Shown here: piece after piece, positions 7,178 to 15,976 of the stretch
Position numbering within the stretch: position 1 is the stretch's first letter
Layout: each line of letters opens with the position of its first letter
Source: Saprospiraceae bacterium
Lineage (GTDB): Bacteria > Bacteroidota > Bacteroidia > Chitinophagales > Saprospiraceae
Length of the DNA stretch: 42,114 nucleotides
Direction: 5' to 3'
Assembly (NCBI GenBank): GCA_013140975.1
Contig: JABFRV010000112.1
Span: forward strand, 1 to 42,114
The notes under the pieces: generated by a model
Told to the model about the DNA's origin: nothing
What the model saw: only the letters and a program-made list of their open reading frames with translations
Databases searched by the model: none
Translations under genes and position numbers: made by a program

Positions 7178-8431
7178 ATGAAAGAATTTCAAAAAGACAG
7201 GAAATTATGGATTTTAATAATCGTTGCTTCCCTGGGTTATTTTGTTGACATATTTGATTTAATTCTTTTCAATGTAGTTAAGTATAAGAGTTTTCAGGCA
7301 TTGGGCTTTAGTGCGGAGAAAATTAATGAGTATGAGATTAGCTTATTTAATTACCAAATGTCGGGAATGCTTATTGGTGGATTATTTTGGGGAATACTTG
7401 GTGATAAAAGAGGGAGGATTAGTGTCCTGTTTGGCTCGATATTATTGTATTCAATAGCCAATATTGCAAATGCTTTTGTGCAATCTTTTGAGGCGTATGC
7501 AGTGTGGAGATTTATTGCTGGTCTTGGCCTGGCCGGGGAGTTAGGAGCCGGAATTACACTGGTAACAGAAACTATGCAAAAAGATAAAAGAGGAATTGGC
7601 ACAATGATTATTGTAACATTTGGAGCCTTGGGTGCAGTGGTGGCTTCGATTGTTGGAAAATACTTTGAATGGAATATTGCATACATTATTGGTGGAGTTT
7701 TAGGGCTTCTTTTATTGTTGTTAAGAGCAGGAACAATAGAAAGCAAGATGTTTGAAATAGCTAAAACGACAGATGTTAAGAGAGGAAACTTCTTCATGTT
7801 ATTTCATACTAAGGAAAGATTTATAAAATTTATGTCTTGCATATTCATTGGTTTTCCTGTATGGTTTTTCATTGGCGTACTTGTAGCATTGAGTAAATAC
7901 TTTTTTTCATTTGAAGGTGTTAGTGTCCAGGAGCAGGTGAGTCAGGGTGTTACCTATTCCTATATTGGATTAAGTATTGGTGATTTGATTTGTGGATTAG
8001 CAAGTCAATATTTTAAGAACAGGAAAAAAGTAATTTTTAGCTATCTTTTCATAAGCCTGATTCTGATGTTTGTTTATCTCACTTCAACTGGAATTTCATT
8101 TTCAACGTTTAAGATAATGAGTCTTTTGCTTGGAATTGCAACAGGATATTGGGCATTATTTGTAACGAATGCGGCAGAACAATTTGGAACCAATCTTCGA
8201 AGTACTGTGACGAACACAGTTCCAAATTTTGTAAGAGGCGCAGTTGTTCCAATTACATATTCTTTTAAATATTTTGTCGGCGTATTTGTTGGATCACAAA
8301 TTGTATTACCCGCAGAAGGGGCTATAAAGGCAGCTATGATTGTTGGAACGTTTTGTATTGGAATTGCAATGTTGTCATTGCTTACAATAGATGAAACTTT
8401 TAGTAAGGATTTAGATTATCATGAGGTGTAG
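7178..8431 (+). CDS. Major facilitator superfamily transporter
   Basis: Inner-membrane secondary transporter of 417 residues with about 12 predicted membrane helices. The loop between helices 2 and 3 carries the MFS motif A in the form GDKRGRISVLFGS, and helix 4-5 has RFIAGLGLAGELGAG, reminiscent of the sugar and metabolite:H+ symporter groups. The N terminus (GYFVDIFDLILFNVV) has an acidic pair in helix 1, as in proton-coupled members. The substrate cannot be read from sequence. The gene stands alone: divergent from serC and ending 5 bases before the convergent EnvC-like gene, with no terminator seen in that gap. Confidence 0.85.
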   Translation: MKEFQKDRKLWILIIVASLGYFVDIFDLILFNVVKYKSFQALGFSAEKINEYEISLFNYQMSGMLIGGLFWGILGDKRGRISVLFGSILLYSIANIANAFVQSFEAYAVWRFIAGLGLAGELGAGITLVTETMQKDKRGIGTMIIVTFGALGAVVASIVGKYFEWNIAYIIGGVLGLLLLLLRAGTIESKMFEIAKTTDVKRGNFFMLFHTKERFIKFMSCIFIGFPVWFFIGVLVALSKYFFSFEGVSVQEQVSQGVTYSYIGLSIGDLICGLASQYFKNRKKVIFSYLFISLILMFVYLTSTGISFSTFKIMSLLLGIATGYWALFVTNAAEQFGTNLRSTVTNTVPNFVRGAVVPITYSFKYFVGVFVGSQIVLPAEGAIKAAMIVGTFCIGIAMLSLLTIDETFSKDLDYHEV

Positions 8432-8436
8432 GAATA

Positions 8437-9591
8437 TTATCTACCAACAAATCCAATAGGATCTATTGGCGTCCTTCCTTTCCACACTTCGAAGTGAAGG
8501 TTATGCATCCCATTGGTTTCTGTTTTGAGCTCCCCAAGATTCGATAATTTATCGATCCTTTCTCCGGGCTTGACAAAGACCTTATCAAGATTAGAATAGA
8601 CTTGATAATATTCACCAGATTGCGTCAATAGAAAAAATGTTCCATTGTCCATCTGTCGAATCTGAATAACCGTAGCATCAACAGCAGATCTTACAAATGA
8701 TTCTTTGGCGCGTATATCAATGCCGTTGTTCTTTAATGTGAGTTGAGGATTCTTAGGATCCCGAAATGTTCCATAGGGTGAACTGATAGTTCCTCCGGAA
8801 AGTGGAAAAGACCAAGCTATTTTGGTTGAAGGGGTATATGTTATTTCGGTTCTGACATTTTCTGTAATGGATTGATTTACCATATTCTCAAGTTGTGCTC
8901 TCTCCCGATTATATTTATCAAGAATAGACTTATATTCTTTAATTTTAGATTGAATCTCTTTATAGTCAGAATGTAGCTGGTTTATGTCACCTGTAATTTT
9001 GGTTTTTTCAGATTCCTGTGTGAGAACCATTTCTTTCTGAGATTGAATTTTATTTTTAATCTCATTTTTTCGGGCAAGAACAGAGTCCAAAGAATTTTTG
9101 TAAACCTTAAAGCGATTTATTCTAAACTCGTTAAGTTGTTCTGTCCATATTAGTTTCTTAACGATTGCATTCCATTCTTTCTGATTTACTGAAAACATAT
9201 GAGACTGGTTCAACTGCTGCGTAAATTTTTTTCTGGCAACAAACTCAAAGTCCTTCTTATACACTTCAAGTAGTTTTAAACTAGACTTATTGTTGTCTTC
9301 CAGTTTTTGTAATTCTGCAGAGTTATGATTAATTTCTTCATTCAATCTGTTGATTAGATCTGTTCGGTTTTTAATTAACCCCTGTCGAGCTTGAATTAGA
9401 GTGATAAAACTTTCTTTGTTGTTTTTGTAATCTGATAATTGGGATTCTATCTGATGAATCTGGTTTTTCAGAAAGTCAATGCGCTCATTATTTCTGGATT
9501 CCTGACTTAGAGTAAATGATGAAAAAAGGTAGGATACGCCTACAAGAATGACAATTGCAATGATAAAATGTAAATAGCTCCGACCAGGCAT
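8437..9591 (-). CDS. EnvC-like murein hydrolase activator (degenerate LytM/M23 domain)
   Basis: Periplasmic protein, 384 residues from the ATG at 9591. One N-terminal membrane anchor (about 5-22) is followed by a long coiled coil (about 25-245) and a C-terminal LytM/M23 domain (about 265-384). The zinc ligands of active M23 peptidases are missing. The usual HxxxD reads NNGIDI, the YxHL position reads YSNL, and the HLHFE position reads NLHFE. Coiled coil plus dead LytM is the architecture of EnvC and NlpD, which activate cell-wall amidases at division sites rather than cutting peptidoglycan themselves. It is the last gene of a TPR-DUF4292-EnvC cluster that I know from many Bacteroidota. The partner amidase is not in the window. 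Confidence 0.85.
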   Translation of the reverse strand: MPGRSYLHFIIAIVILVGVSYLFSSFTLSQESRNNERIDFLKNQIHQIESQLSDYKNNKESFITLIQARQGLIKNRTDLINRLNEEINHNSAELQKLEDNNKSSLKLLEVYKKDFEFVARKKFTQQLNQSHMFSVNQKEWNAIVKKLIWTEQLNEFRINRFKVYKNSLDSVLARKNEIKNKIQSQKEMVLTQESEKTKITGDINQLHSDYKEIQSKIKEYKSILDKYNRERAQLENMVNQSITENVRTEITYTPSTKIAWSFPLSGGTISSPYGTFRDPKNPQLTLKNNGIDIRAKESFVRSAVDATVIQIRQMDNGTFFLLTQSGEYYQVYSNLDKVFVKPGERIDKLSNLGELKTETNGMHNLHFEVWKGRTPIDPIGFVGR

Positions 9592-9601
9592 TAGCAATTA
9601 G

Positions 9602-10348
9602 CTACCCTCTTTTATAATGAGTAGGAATCTCAAATTTAATGGTTTCCTTTGAATTAAGTTTAATTTCCTTAGATTCAATATGAATAAATTTTATTTCATT
9701 TCTTTCATTGCGGAAACGAAATTCAAAGCTTTTGGGTAACAAATTTCCATTGATAGATTCATGCTTCAAAATATCTATTGTAGTAAATTGACCTAAAGAG
9801 TTAAAATTTATACTTGAAGAGCGCAAAGGCTGCAGGAGGATCTGCGTGTTAAATTGAAATAATTCTGAAGTTCCCATAAGTAATGAGGTGTCAGGTGACT
9901 GCTTCCATTCATAAGAGAGATATTCCGAAAGGTAGAATCCTGAAGTCAGTACATCCTGAATCAAGTAAAAATCCACAGGAAGTTTCAATTGCGAAGTCCA
10001 TTGAATTATGCTATTCTTTTGCCAGGTATTTTCTATTCTATCCAATACAGTGACACTATCTCTTTCTATCAGAATCCTGAAAAGTTCAATACCCAATTTT
10101 TTTATTATCAGGCATGCAATGCTATCTTTTATTATTCTTAGTTGACAATCTGCGGCTCCTTCAAATTCTGATCCGGAATAATAAAGTGATCCTTTGGCAA
10201 AATACGTTAGAAATTGTTGCTGTGAATAAATGGAATTCATAAGGGAATCCATTGAAATAGGAATGCTCTTTTTTGGAATTAGAATTTTTTTGGAACTTTT
10301 ACATTGAACCAAAAGACCACAACAGACGAATAATACTATATATTTCAA
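9602..10348 (-). CDS. DUF4292 family lipoprotein
   Basis: Outer-envelope lipoprotein of unknown function, 248 residues. The signal peptide ends in a lipobox, VCCGLLVQC, with the lipidated Cys at about residue 16. The body is rich in beta strands (FAKGSLYYSGSEFEGAADCQLRI in pieces; FEFRFRNERNEIKFIHI), recalling LolA/LolB-like half-barrels, although that link is inference. The start is TTG: the sequence TTGA joins it to the stop of the upstream TPR gene, and the next ATG would remove the signal peptide. The EnvC-like gene follows after 10 bases. The conserved order TPR-DUF4292-EnvC suggests a shared role in envelope assembly or lipoprotein handling. Confidence 0.8.
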   Translation of the reverse strand: MKYIVLFVCCGLLVQCKSSKKILIPKKSIPISMDSLMNSIYSQQQFLTYFAKGSLYYSGSEFEGAADCQLRIIKDSIACLIIKKLGIELFRILIERDSVTVLDRIENTWQKNSIIQWTSQLKLPVDFYLIQDVLTSGFYLSEYLSYEWKQSPDTSLLMGTSELFQFNTQILLQPLRSSSINFNSLGQFTTIDILKHESINGNLLPKSFEFRFRNERNEIKFIHIESKEIKLNSKETIKFEIPTHYKRG

Positions 10349-12000
10349 TTCAGACGGTTCAATATATTTTGATAATATTCCTTATTATCAGAATATTCCA
10401 GTGCTTTACTAAGCAGAATTCTGGCATTAGTTTTATCTCCCTTTGCGTTAAAAATCAAATATGCCAATTCAAAGTTCTCTGAATTTTGGCCTGCAGAGAG
10501 ATTCAGACAAGCGTTAATATTCTGATCCGCTCTTGCGTAATCTTTGGCATAAAAATTAATAGCTGCCATTCGTGATAATATATAGTCCATGCTTAATTCC
10601 TGGCTTGCTGTTGCTTTTACTAATTTATCTTCAGGAAATGTTTTACCCTTACGGGATAGGCTATAACAGTATTCAATAATTGCAACTTCATTTTTTTCAC
10701 TTGCTATACATTGAGACCATAATTCTGCAGCTTGATCTTGCTTGTTTGTTTCATCAAATATTCTGGCTTTTAAAATATTGGATTCCAGTAATCTTGACGG
10801 AGAATTTTTATTCATAAGAGCAAACTGCTCTATTTGAATTTTGGTATCTGAATAATTCTTAAGATTAAATTGTGCAAGGGCAAGAGCATAAAATATGAAA
10901 CTTTGATTGGGATAATAATCAAGAGCAACATTCGTTTTCTCTTCCAATGTTTTCCAATGGGTTAATTTCATTAAACAAACTATATAATTCTCCCAAATGG
11001 TATAAGGCACAGTAGCTAAACCAATTGCTGTGTTATAAGCTGAGGTTGCTTCAATTAATTTATCATTACCATATAGAATATCTGCTTTTAGTGCCCAGGT
11101 TTTGGGATCTTTAGGAAATTTTTTACATAACTTATCTGCTATGTTAATAAATTTGTCAAAGTTATTATTGTTGATATTCTTAAGTTCCGGAATAATTTTC
11201 TTTACTATTGGATCAGGATCAATAGAATTTTCTATTTCAGAATCACTAATATCGGATGAAGATTTTTGAGTTGATTGACTCAAAGAATTAAGGAAAGGGT
11301 GATTGGGTTTTATCGATTGCAATTTTTTAGTATAATTTGCTGCTTCTTCCAACTGATTATTCTGAAAATAGAATTGAATTATTTCTATCATTAATTCCGT
11401 ATTCTTGGGATATTCCTTTTCAGCCTGAAGCAATAGTTCTATTCCTTTCTTATTTTTACCAACAAGTTGTAAAAGTTTATTTTTTTGAATCGCAACTTTG
11501 GGAGTTGCGCCAAATTTGGTATGGGCCAAATCCATAATAGATAAGGCTTTTGCAGCTTGATCAGATTTAAGATAATTGAGCGCTGCCAGATCATACATAG
11601 TATAATTTTCAGGTTCAATTTTAATGACAGCCTCATACGATTCTGCAGCCATTTGATATTTTCCAATTGATTCATAAAGATTCGCCTGATACACTCTCGT
11701 CCATTTATTTTTAGGGTCTGCTATTATGCTCTCATTGATTGCATTTAGTGCATCTTCTAATTTGGATTTTGATTTATATAATCTTGATAATTGATAATAA
11801 ACTGCGGCTCTTGTTTCCGGAATGTTTCGCATTTTTTCTAGTAACTCGATTGACTTATCCGGATTGCCAATTAATTCTTGCTTTTGTGCCTCGATTAATT
11901 GAGCCTCAATTCCAGAAGGGCTTATTTCCTCAATAAATTGTGCAAATGCATACTTATTACCAATCAAAGAGAATAAAATAAAAGCGAATACCCGGAACAT
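10345..12000 (-). CDS. Exported tetratricopeptide-repeat protein
   Basis: Periplasmic or membrane-associated scaffold of 551 residues from the ATG at 12000; a TTG at 12039 would add 13 residues ahead of the signal peptide. The signal peptide (MFRVFAFILFSLIGNKYAFAQ in parts) ends at AFAQ. The rest is helical TPR-type repeats throughout, for example YYQLSRLYKSKSKLEDALNA, YQANLYESIGKYQMAAESYE and the repeats between about 300 and 540. A low-complexity Ser/Asn/Asp segment near 245-280 separates two repeat blocks. TPR arrays bind partner proteins; no catalytic motif is seen. It is the first gene of the TPR-DUF4292-EnvC operon and is divergent from nothing: pyk lies upstream on the same strand after about 110 bases. 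Confidence 0.8.
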   Translation of the reverse strand: MFRVFAFILFSLIGNKYAFAQFIEEISPSGIEAQLIEAQKQELIGNPDKSIELLEKMRNIPETRAAVYYQLSRLYKSKSKLEDALNAINESIIADPKNKWTRVYQANLYESIGKYQMAAESYEAVIKIEPENYTMYDLAALNYLKSDQAAKALSIMDLAHTKFGATPKVAIQKNKLLQLVGKNKKGIELLLQAEKEYPKNTELMIEIIQFYFQNNQLEEAANYTKKLQSIKPNHPFLNSLSQSTQKSSSDISDSEIENSIDPDPIVKKIIPELKNINNNNFDKFINIADKLCKKFPKDPKTWALKADILYGNDKLIEATSAYNTAIGLATVPYTIWENYIVCLMKLTHWKTLEEKTNVALDYYPNQSFIFYALALAQFNLKNYSDTKIQIEQFALMNKNSPSRLLESNILKARIFDETNKQDQAAELWSQCIASEKNEVAIIEYCYSLSRKGKTFPEDKLVKATASQELSMDYILSRMAAINFYAKDYARADQNINACLNLSAGQNSENFELAYLIFNAKGDKTNARILLSKALEYSDNKEYYQNILNRLN

Positions 12001-12108
12001 TGGAAGGAAAATGAAGAGATTAGAATGATTCGTTTTCAATTGCGAGAAATCTTTATAAAAGAGAACTGATAAAATATCTGGGAATAACGTATAGATTAAT
12101 TTTTCATT

Positions 12109-13533
12109 TTATAAAACCTCAGTTACTTTCAACATATTGGTTCTCAACTTGGCATGAATAGGCATACTACCGGTGTTTACAATGAGGTCCCCTTTTTTAA
12201 CCTTATGATCTTCTTTTAGTATACGAGTGATGTCTTCAATTGTTTCATCTGTTGAGGTCATTTTATCGTAATAATATGATCTTACTCCCCATATCAAATT
12301 CAAAGTACCTAAAATATCCTTGGCACTAGAAAAAATATAAATCGGACAATTGGTACGATAAGAAGAGGTCTTAAAAGCCGTATATCCGGAAACCGTTAGT
12401 CCTATAATAGCTTTGGCTTTAATTTCTTCAGCTACTTTTGCGGCATTGAAGCAGACTACGTCACTAATAAATGTAGAAGATTTTTCGGATGGAAGCGGTC
12501 TTTTCGTCTGAATATTATAATGCTTTTCTGCTTCAGCTATGATTTTATTCATCGCGTTCACTACAAGTACAGGATGAGAACCAACAGAAGTTTCACCACT
12601 TAACATTACCGCATCACACCCATCCAGCACTGCATTGGCTACATCAGTAACTTCTGCCCGGGTAGGACTAGGGTTGCGAATCATACTATCCATTAATTGC
12701 GTTGCGACAATTACAGGCCGTGATCGCTGGATACATTTTCCAATTATCATTTTCTGGATAGTGGGTAATTTCTCTATTGGCATTTCAACTCCTAGATCAC
12801 CCCTAGCAATCATAATTGCATTGCTTACTTTTATTATTTCATCAATATTTTTTATCGCTTCAGGCTTTTCAATTTTGGCAATAACTTTGGCAGGATGTCC
12901 TGTTATATCAATTCTTCTTGCTAAATCTATTATGTCTTCTGCAGTTCTGACAAAGGAAAGTGCAATCCAATTTACAGGTTGGGACAAAATAAAATCCAGG
13001 TCTTCAAGATCCTTTTCTGTTAATGAAGGAAGACTGACCATAGTGTCCGGCAAATTCACCCCTTTATTAGAAGAAAGTATTCCACCAAATAATGTTTTTA
13101 ATCTAACTGTATCTTTTCCATTTGTGTCCACAACTTCAAAAACGAGCTTACCATCATCAATAAGAATTTTCTCGCCGATCTTTACATCTCTCGCGAAATG
13201 ATCATAGCTCATATAGATCTGCTCCTTTGTACCAAGACATTCTTCGTCCTTAAATGTTAAAACATCTCCCTCTTGAATCTGTAATGAATCATTTTCTAGA
13301 CGACCTATTCGCAACTTTGGACCTTGTAAATCAGCTATTATGCCAATATGAAGATTGAATTTTTCATTGATTTCCTGAATATGCTCAATCACTTTTAGGT
13401 GGTCCTTATGCGTGCCATGAGAAAAATTTAATCGAAAAGTAGTAATGCCTTCCAATGCTAAATCCCTAAGGTTTTCATAGGAATTACAAGCCGGACCCAC
13501 GGTGGCAACAATCTTAGTATTAAGACTAATCAT
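12109..13533 (-). CDS. pyk: Pyruvate kinase
   Basis: Glycolytic enzyme transferring phosphate from phosphoenolpyruvate to ADP. It has 474 residues, the usual bacterial length. Visible motifs are KIVATVGPAC at the start, TFRLNFSHG (substrate and K+ site), the B domain after about residue 70, AKIEKPEAI with the catalytic lysine, MIARGDLGVEMP (metal and PEP site) and MLSGETSVGSHP. The C-terminal domain (about 350-474) is complete. The gene diverges from acpP; a TTCCTTTG stretch about 15 bases before the ATG resembles a -7 box with one mismatch. It stands as a single gene. Nothing unusual was noticed. Confidence 0.96.
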   Translation of the reverse strand: MISLNTKIVATVGPACNSYENLRDLALEGITTFRLNFSHGTHKDHLKVIEHIQEINEKFNLHIGIIADLQGPKLRIGRLENDSLQIQEGDVLTFKDEECLGTKEQIYMSYDHFARDVKIGEKILIDDGKLVFEVVDTNGKDTVRLKTLFGGILSSNKGVNLPDTMVSLPSLTEKDLEDLDFILSQPVNWIALSFVRTAEDIIDLARRIDITGHPAKVIAKIEKPEAIKNIDEIIKVSNAIMIARGDLGVEMPIEKLPTIQKMIIGKCIQRSRPVIVATQLMDSMIRNPSPTRAEVTDVANAVLDGCDAVMLSGETSVGSHPVLVVNAMNKIIAEAEKHYNIQTKRPLPSEKSSTFISDVVCFNAAKVAEEIKAKAIIGLTVSGYTAFKTSSYRTNCPIYIFSSAKDILGTLNLIWGVRSYYYDKMTSTDETIEDITRILKEDHKVKKGDLIVNTGSMPIHAKLRTNMLKVTEVL

Positions 13534-13681
13534 TAAAAGTATTGTATATCAAAGGAACAAAAATGAGCTGAAAGGTTGTTATAGGAAACAATATTTATTA
13601 AATAATTATTCAGTTTCCTTTGGAATAAGCAGGTGAAAGCCTTTATTTTGCGGAATCTTTTTCTAAACAATTAAAAATAAA

Positions 13682-13918
13682 ATGTCAACTACAAGCGAAA
13701 GAGTTAAAAAAATCATCGTCGATAAATTAGGGGTAGACGAGACTGAGGTTTTAAATGAATCTAGTTTTGTCAATGATCTGGGTGCAGATTCCCTTGACGT
13801 TGTGGAACTTATAATGGAATTTGAGAAGGAATTCGATACTTCCATTCCAGATGATCAAGCTGAGAAAATTCAAACTGTTGGACAAGCTATAGACTACCTT
13901 GAAGCTAACAGCAAGTAA
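13682..13918 (+). CDS. acpP: Acyl carrier protein
   Basis: Small acidic carrier (78 residues) that holds growing acyl chains on a 4'-phosphopantetheine arm during fatty-acid synthesis. The attachment serine is S37 in [12 protein letters not shown], the canonical DSL motif, and the rest is the expected four-helix pattern. It is followed by fabF and rnc, a very common bacterial order. A 67-base spacer with a hairpin separates it from fabF, so acpP mRNA may accumulate above the downstream genes. The upstream spacer with pyk (13534-13681) contains TTTATTTTGCGG, a weak match to the -7 box. Confidence 0.97.
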   Translation: MSTTSERVKKIIVDKLGVDETEVLNESSFVNDLGADSLDVVELIMEFEKEFDTSIPDDQAEKIQTVGQAIDYLEANSK

Positions 13919-13927
13919 GCAACCTAG

Positions 13928-13956
13928 GTCAAATCCTTGACAATCAATGATTTGAC
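13928..13956 (+). promoter_or_regulatory. Hairpin between acpP and fabF
   Basis: GTCAAATC (13928-13935) and GATTTGAC (13949-13956) form an exact 8-bp stem with a 13-base loop. No T-run follows, so it is more likely an attenuator or 3'-end-protecting stem that raises acpP mRNA than a full terminator. Confidence 0.5.
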
Positions 13957-13985
13957 AATAAATTTATTAGAGCATGTAAAACTAT

Positions 13986-15230
13986 ATGAAGAGACGAGTT
14001 GTCGTAACCGGAATGGGAGTCCTTGCGCCTATAGGCAATAATGTTATGTCCTATCGGGAAGCACTTGAAAAGGGGATCTCAGGTGCAGGTATAATTACAC
14101 GATTTGACCCTTCTCTTTTCAAGACTCGATTTGCATGTGAACTTAAAGGCTTTAATCCTGAAAACTTTCTTGAAAAGAAGGAAGCCAGGAAAATAGATCC
14201 TTTTGCCCAGTACGCCTTAGTTGTTGCTGAAGAATGCGTAATTGATTCAGGTATTGACCTATCTGTGGTCGATAAAGCCAGAATAGGAGTTATTTGGGGT
14301 TCTGGTATTGGTGGCTTTCATACACTTGAGACTGACCTTTCCGAAGCTGCTTTGAATACTGGACCTCCTCGATATAGTCCTTTCCTTATTCCCAAATTGA
14401 TTTCCGATATTGCACCTGGCCATATTTCAATTAAGTATGGCTTTATGGGCATTAATTACGGTACAGTATCAGCTTGTGCTTCTTCCAGTCATGCAATCTC
14501 TAATGCTTTTGATTATATCAGACATGGAAAGGCAAATTTGATTCTTACAGGTGGATCTGAAGCAGCTGTTACCCGTGCGGGAATAGGTGGGTTTAGCTCA
14601 ATGAAGGCTTTATCTGAAAGAAATGACGATATGATGACCGCTTCACGTCCTTATGATAAAGAACGTGATGGTTTTGTTTTGGGTGAAGGAGCCGGTGCAA
14701 TAATGCTGGAGGAATACGAACATGCTAAAAAAAGAGGAGCGAAAATCTACGCTGAAATCTGTGGTTCTGGCCTTACAGCCGATGCTTATCATATAACTGC
14801 TCCTCATCCGGAAGGGCTTGGGGCCAAAGCAGCGATGGAACTAGCGCTGGAAGAAGCTGAAATGAACCCTGAGGATATAGATTATATTAATACTCACGGT
14901 ACTTCTACTCCATTAGGGGATATCGCAGAAGTTAAAGCTATTATGCAGGTTTTTAAGGAATATTCCTATAAACTAAATATTAGCTCAACCAAATCAATGA
15001 CAGGCCATCTTCTGGGTGCTGCTGGTGTTATTGAGTGCATTGCCGGAATATTGGCAATGCAAAATAATTTTATCCCGCCTACTATTAATCATTTTACAGA
15101 CGATCCTGAATTAGACCCAAAACTAAACTTTACATTTAATGAGGCACAAAGCAGATCGATTCGCGCTTTCTTAAACAATACATTTGGTTTTGGAGGTCAT
15201 AATAGTTCGGTGATTTTCAAAAAATGCTAG
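13986..15230 (+). CDS. fabF: 3-oxoacyl-[ACP] synthase II
   Basis: Condensing enzyme (KAS II) that elongates acyl-ACP with malonyl-ACP. In 414 residues the Cys-His-His triad is complete: C164 in VSACASSSHA, H304 in NTHGTSTPLGD and H341 in TKSMTGHLLGAAG, with K336 in the same motif. GMGVLAPIGN at the start and FGFGGHNSS at the end are FabF signatures. It lies between acpP and rnc, and its stop overlaps the rnc start. Length and motifs fit FabF rather than FabB. Nothing is missing. Confidence 0.96.
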   Translation: MKRRVVVTGMGVLAPIGNNVMSYREALEKGISGAGIITRFDPSLFKTRFACELKGFNPENFLEKKEARKIDPFAQYALVVAEECVIDSGIDLSVVDKARIGVIWGSGIGGFHTLETDLSEAALNTGPPRYSPFLIPKLISDIAPGHISIKYGFMGINYGTVSACASSSHAISNAFDYIRHGKANLILTGGSEAAVTRAGIGGFSSMKALSERNDDMMTASRPYDKERDGFVLGEGAGAIMLEEYEHAKKRGAKIYAEICGSGLTADAYHITAPHPEGLGAKAAMELALEEAEMNPEDIDYINTHGTSTPLGDIAEVKAIMQVFKEYSYKLNISSTKSMTGHLLGAAGVIECIAGILAMQNNFIPPTINHFTDDPELDPKLNFTFNEAQSRSIRAFLNNTFGFGGHNSSVIFKKC

Positions 15231-15973
15231 TAACTTTCATTAATTTATTACGGAAAACACATAACAAGTATTTCTCAAAAGAAAGACATTTTGTCGAACG
15301 GCTAGACAATGTATTGGGATTTACTCCTGTCCATGTTCAACTTTTTAAAATCGCCTTTTATCATAAGTCGACAATCAATAATTCACTACAGACAGAGAAA
15401 AAAAATCATGTATTACAATCTAATGAAAGGTTGGAATATTTGGGTGATGCTTTGTTAAGTTTTGTGGTAGGAGAATATTTGTTTAATAAATATATTCAGG
15501 CAGATGAGGGTTTTCTAACAAAAATGAGATCTAAGATTGTTAAAAGAAAAATGCTTAACTTTCTTGCAGAACAAATGGGACTAGACAGAATACTCATGGA
15601 ATTTAATCAAGCAAATTTAAGTCCTTCAATGATGGGTAACGCGCTTGAAGCTCTTATTGGTGCCATATATTTGGAAAAAGGATTTATTTATACCCGAAAA
15701 TATATTCTTAATGAATTGGTAAAGAAGTATATCAACATACATTCGCTTGAAAATTTTGATGACAATTATAAAAGTCAATTATTGGAATGGTGTCAGAAAA
15801 ACACAAAAGAAATAGATTTTAGAGTTATTTCTAAATCAAAAAATGATAAGCGAGATCGATTCCGTATTGGAGTATACATAGATGGAGTTGAAGTTGCAAC
15901 TGCAGAAGATTTTAACAAGAAAAGCGCAGAACAAGTTGCAGCAGAAATTGCTCTTACGCAAATTCAATCGTAG
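15224..15973 (+). CDS. rnc: Ribonuclease III
   Basis: Double-strand-specific endoribonuclease for rRNA and mRNA processing, 249 residues. The catalytic domain has the signature NERLEYLGDALLSFVV, containing the metal-binding Glu and Asp, and the second acidic site GNALEALIGAIYLEKG. A double-stranded RNA-binding domain fills about 175-249 (YKSQLLEWCQK ... AEQVAAEIALTQIQS). The start overlaps the fabF stop by 7 bases, indicating coupled translation. The stop TAG is followed after three bases by the next gene's TTG in the same frame. An N-terminal extension of about 25 residues is common in Bacteroidota. Confidence 0.95.
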   Translation: MLVTFINLLRKTHNKYFSKERHFVERLDNVLGFTPVHVQLFKIAFYHKSTINNSLQTEKKNHVLQSNERLEYLGDALLSFVVGEYLFNKYIQADEGFLTKMRSKIVKRKMLNFLAEQMGLDRILMEFNQANLSPSMMGNALEALIGAIYLEKGFIYTRKYILNELVKKYINIHSLENFDDNYKSQLLEWCQKNTKEIDFRVISKSKNDKRDRFRIGVYIDGVEVATAEDFNKKSAEQVAAEIALTQIQS

Positions 15974-15976
15974 TTT

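Noticed and set aside
7351-7797. 148-codon open frame antisense to the MFS gene
   Set aside because: Membrane-protein codons often leave long open frames on the opposite strand; the Pro/Ile/Asn-rich product shows no motif and no start signal.
12635-13201. 188-codon open frame on the plus strand inside pyk
   Set aside because: It lies fully antisense to a confidently identified pyruvate kinase, has no recognisable motif or promoter, and its composition mirrors the codons of the real gene.
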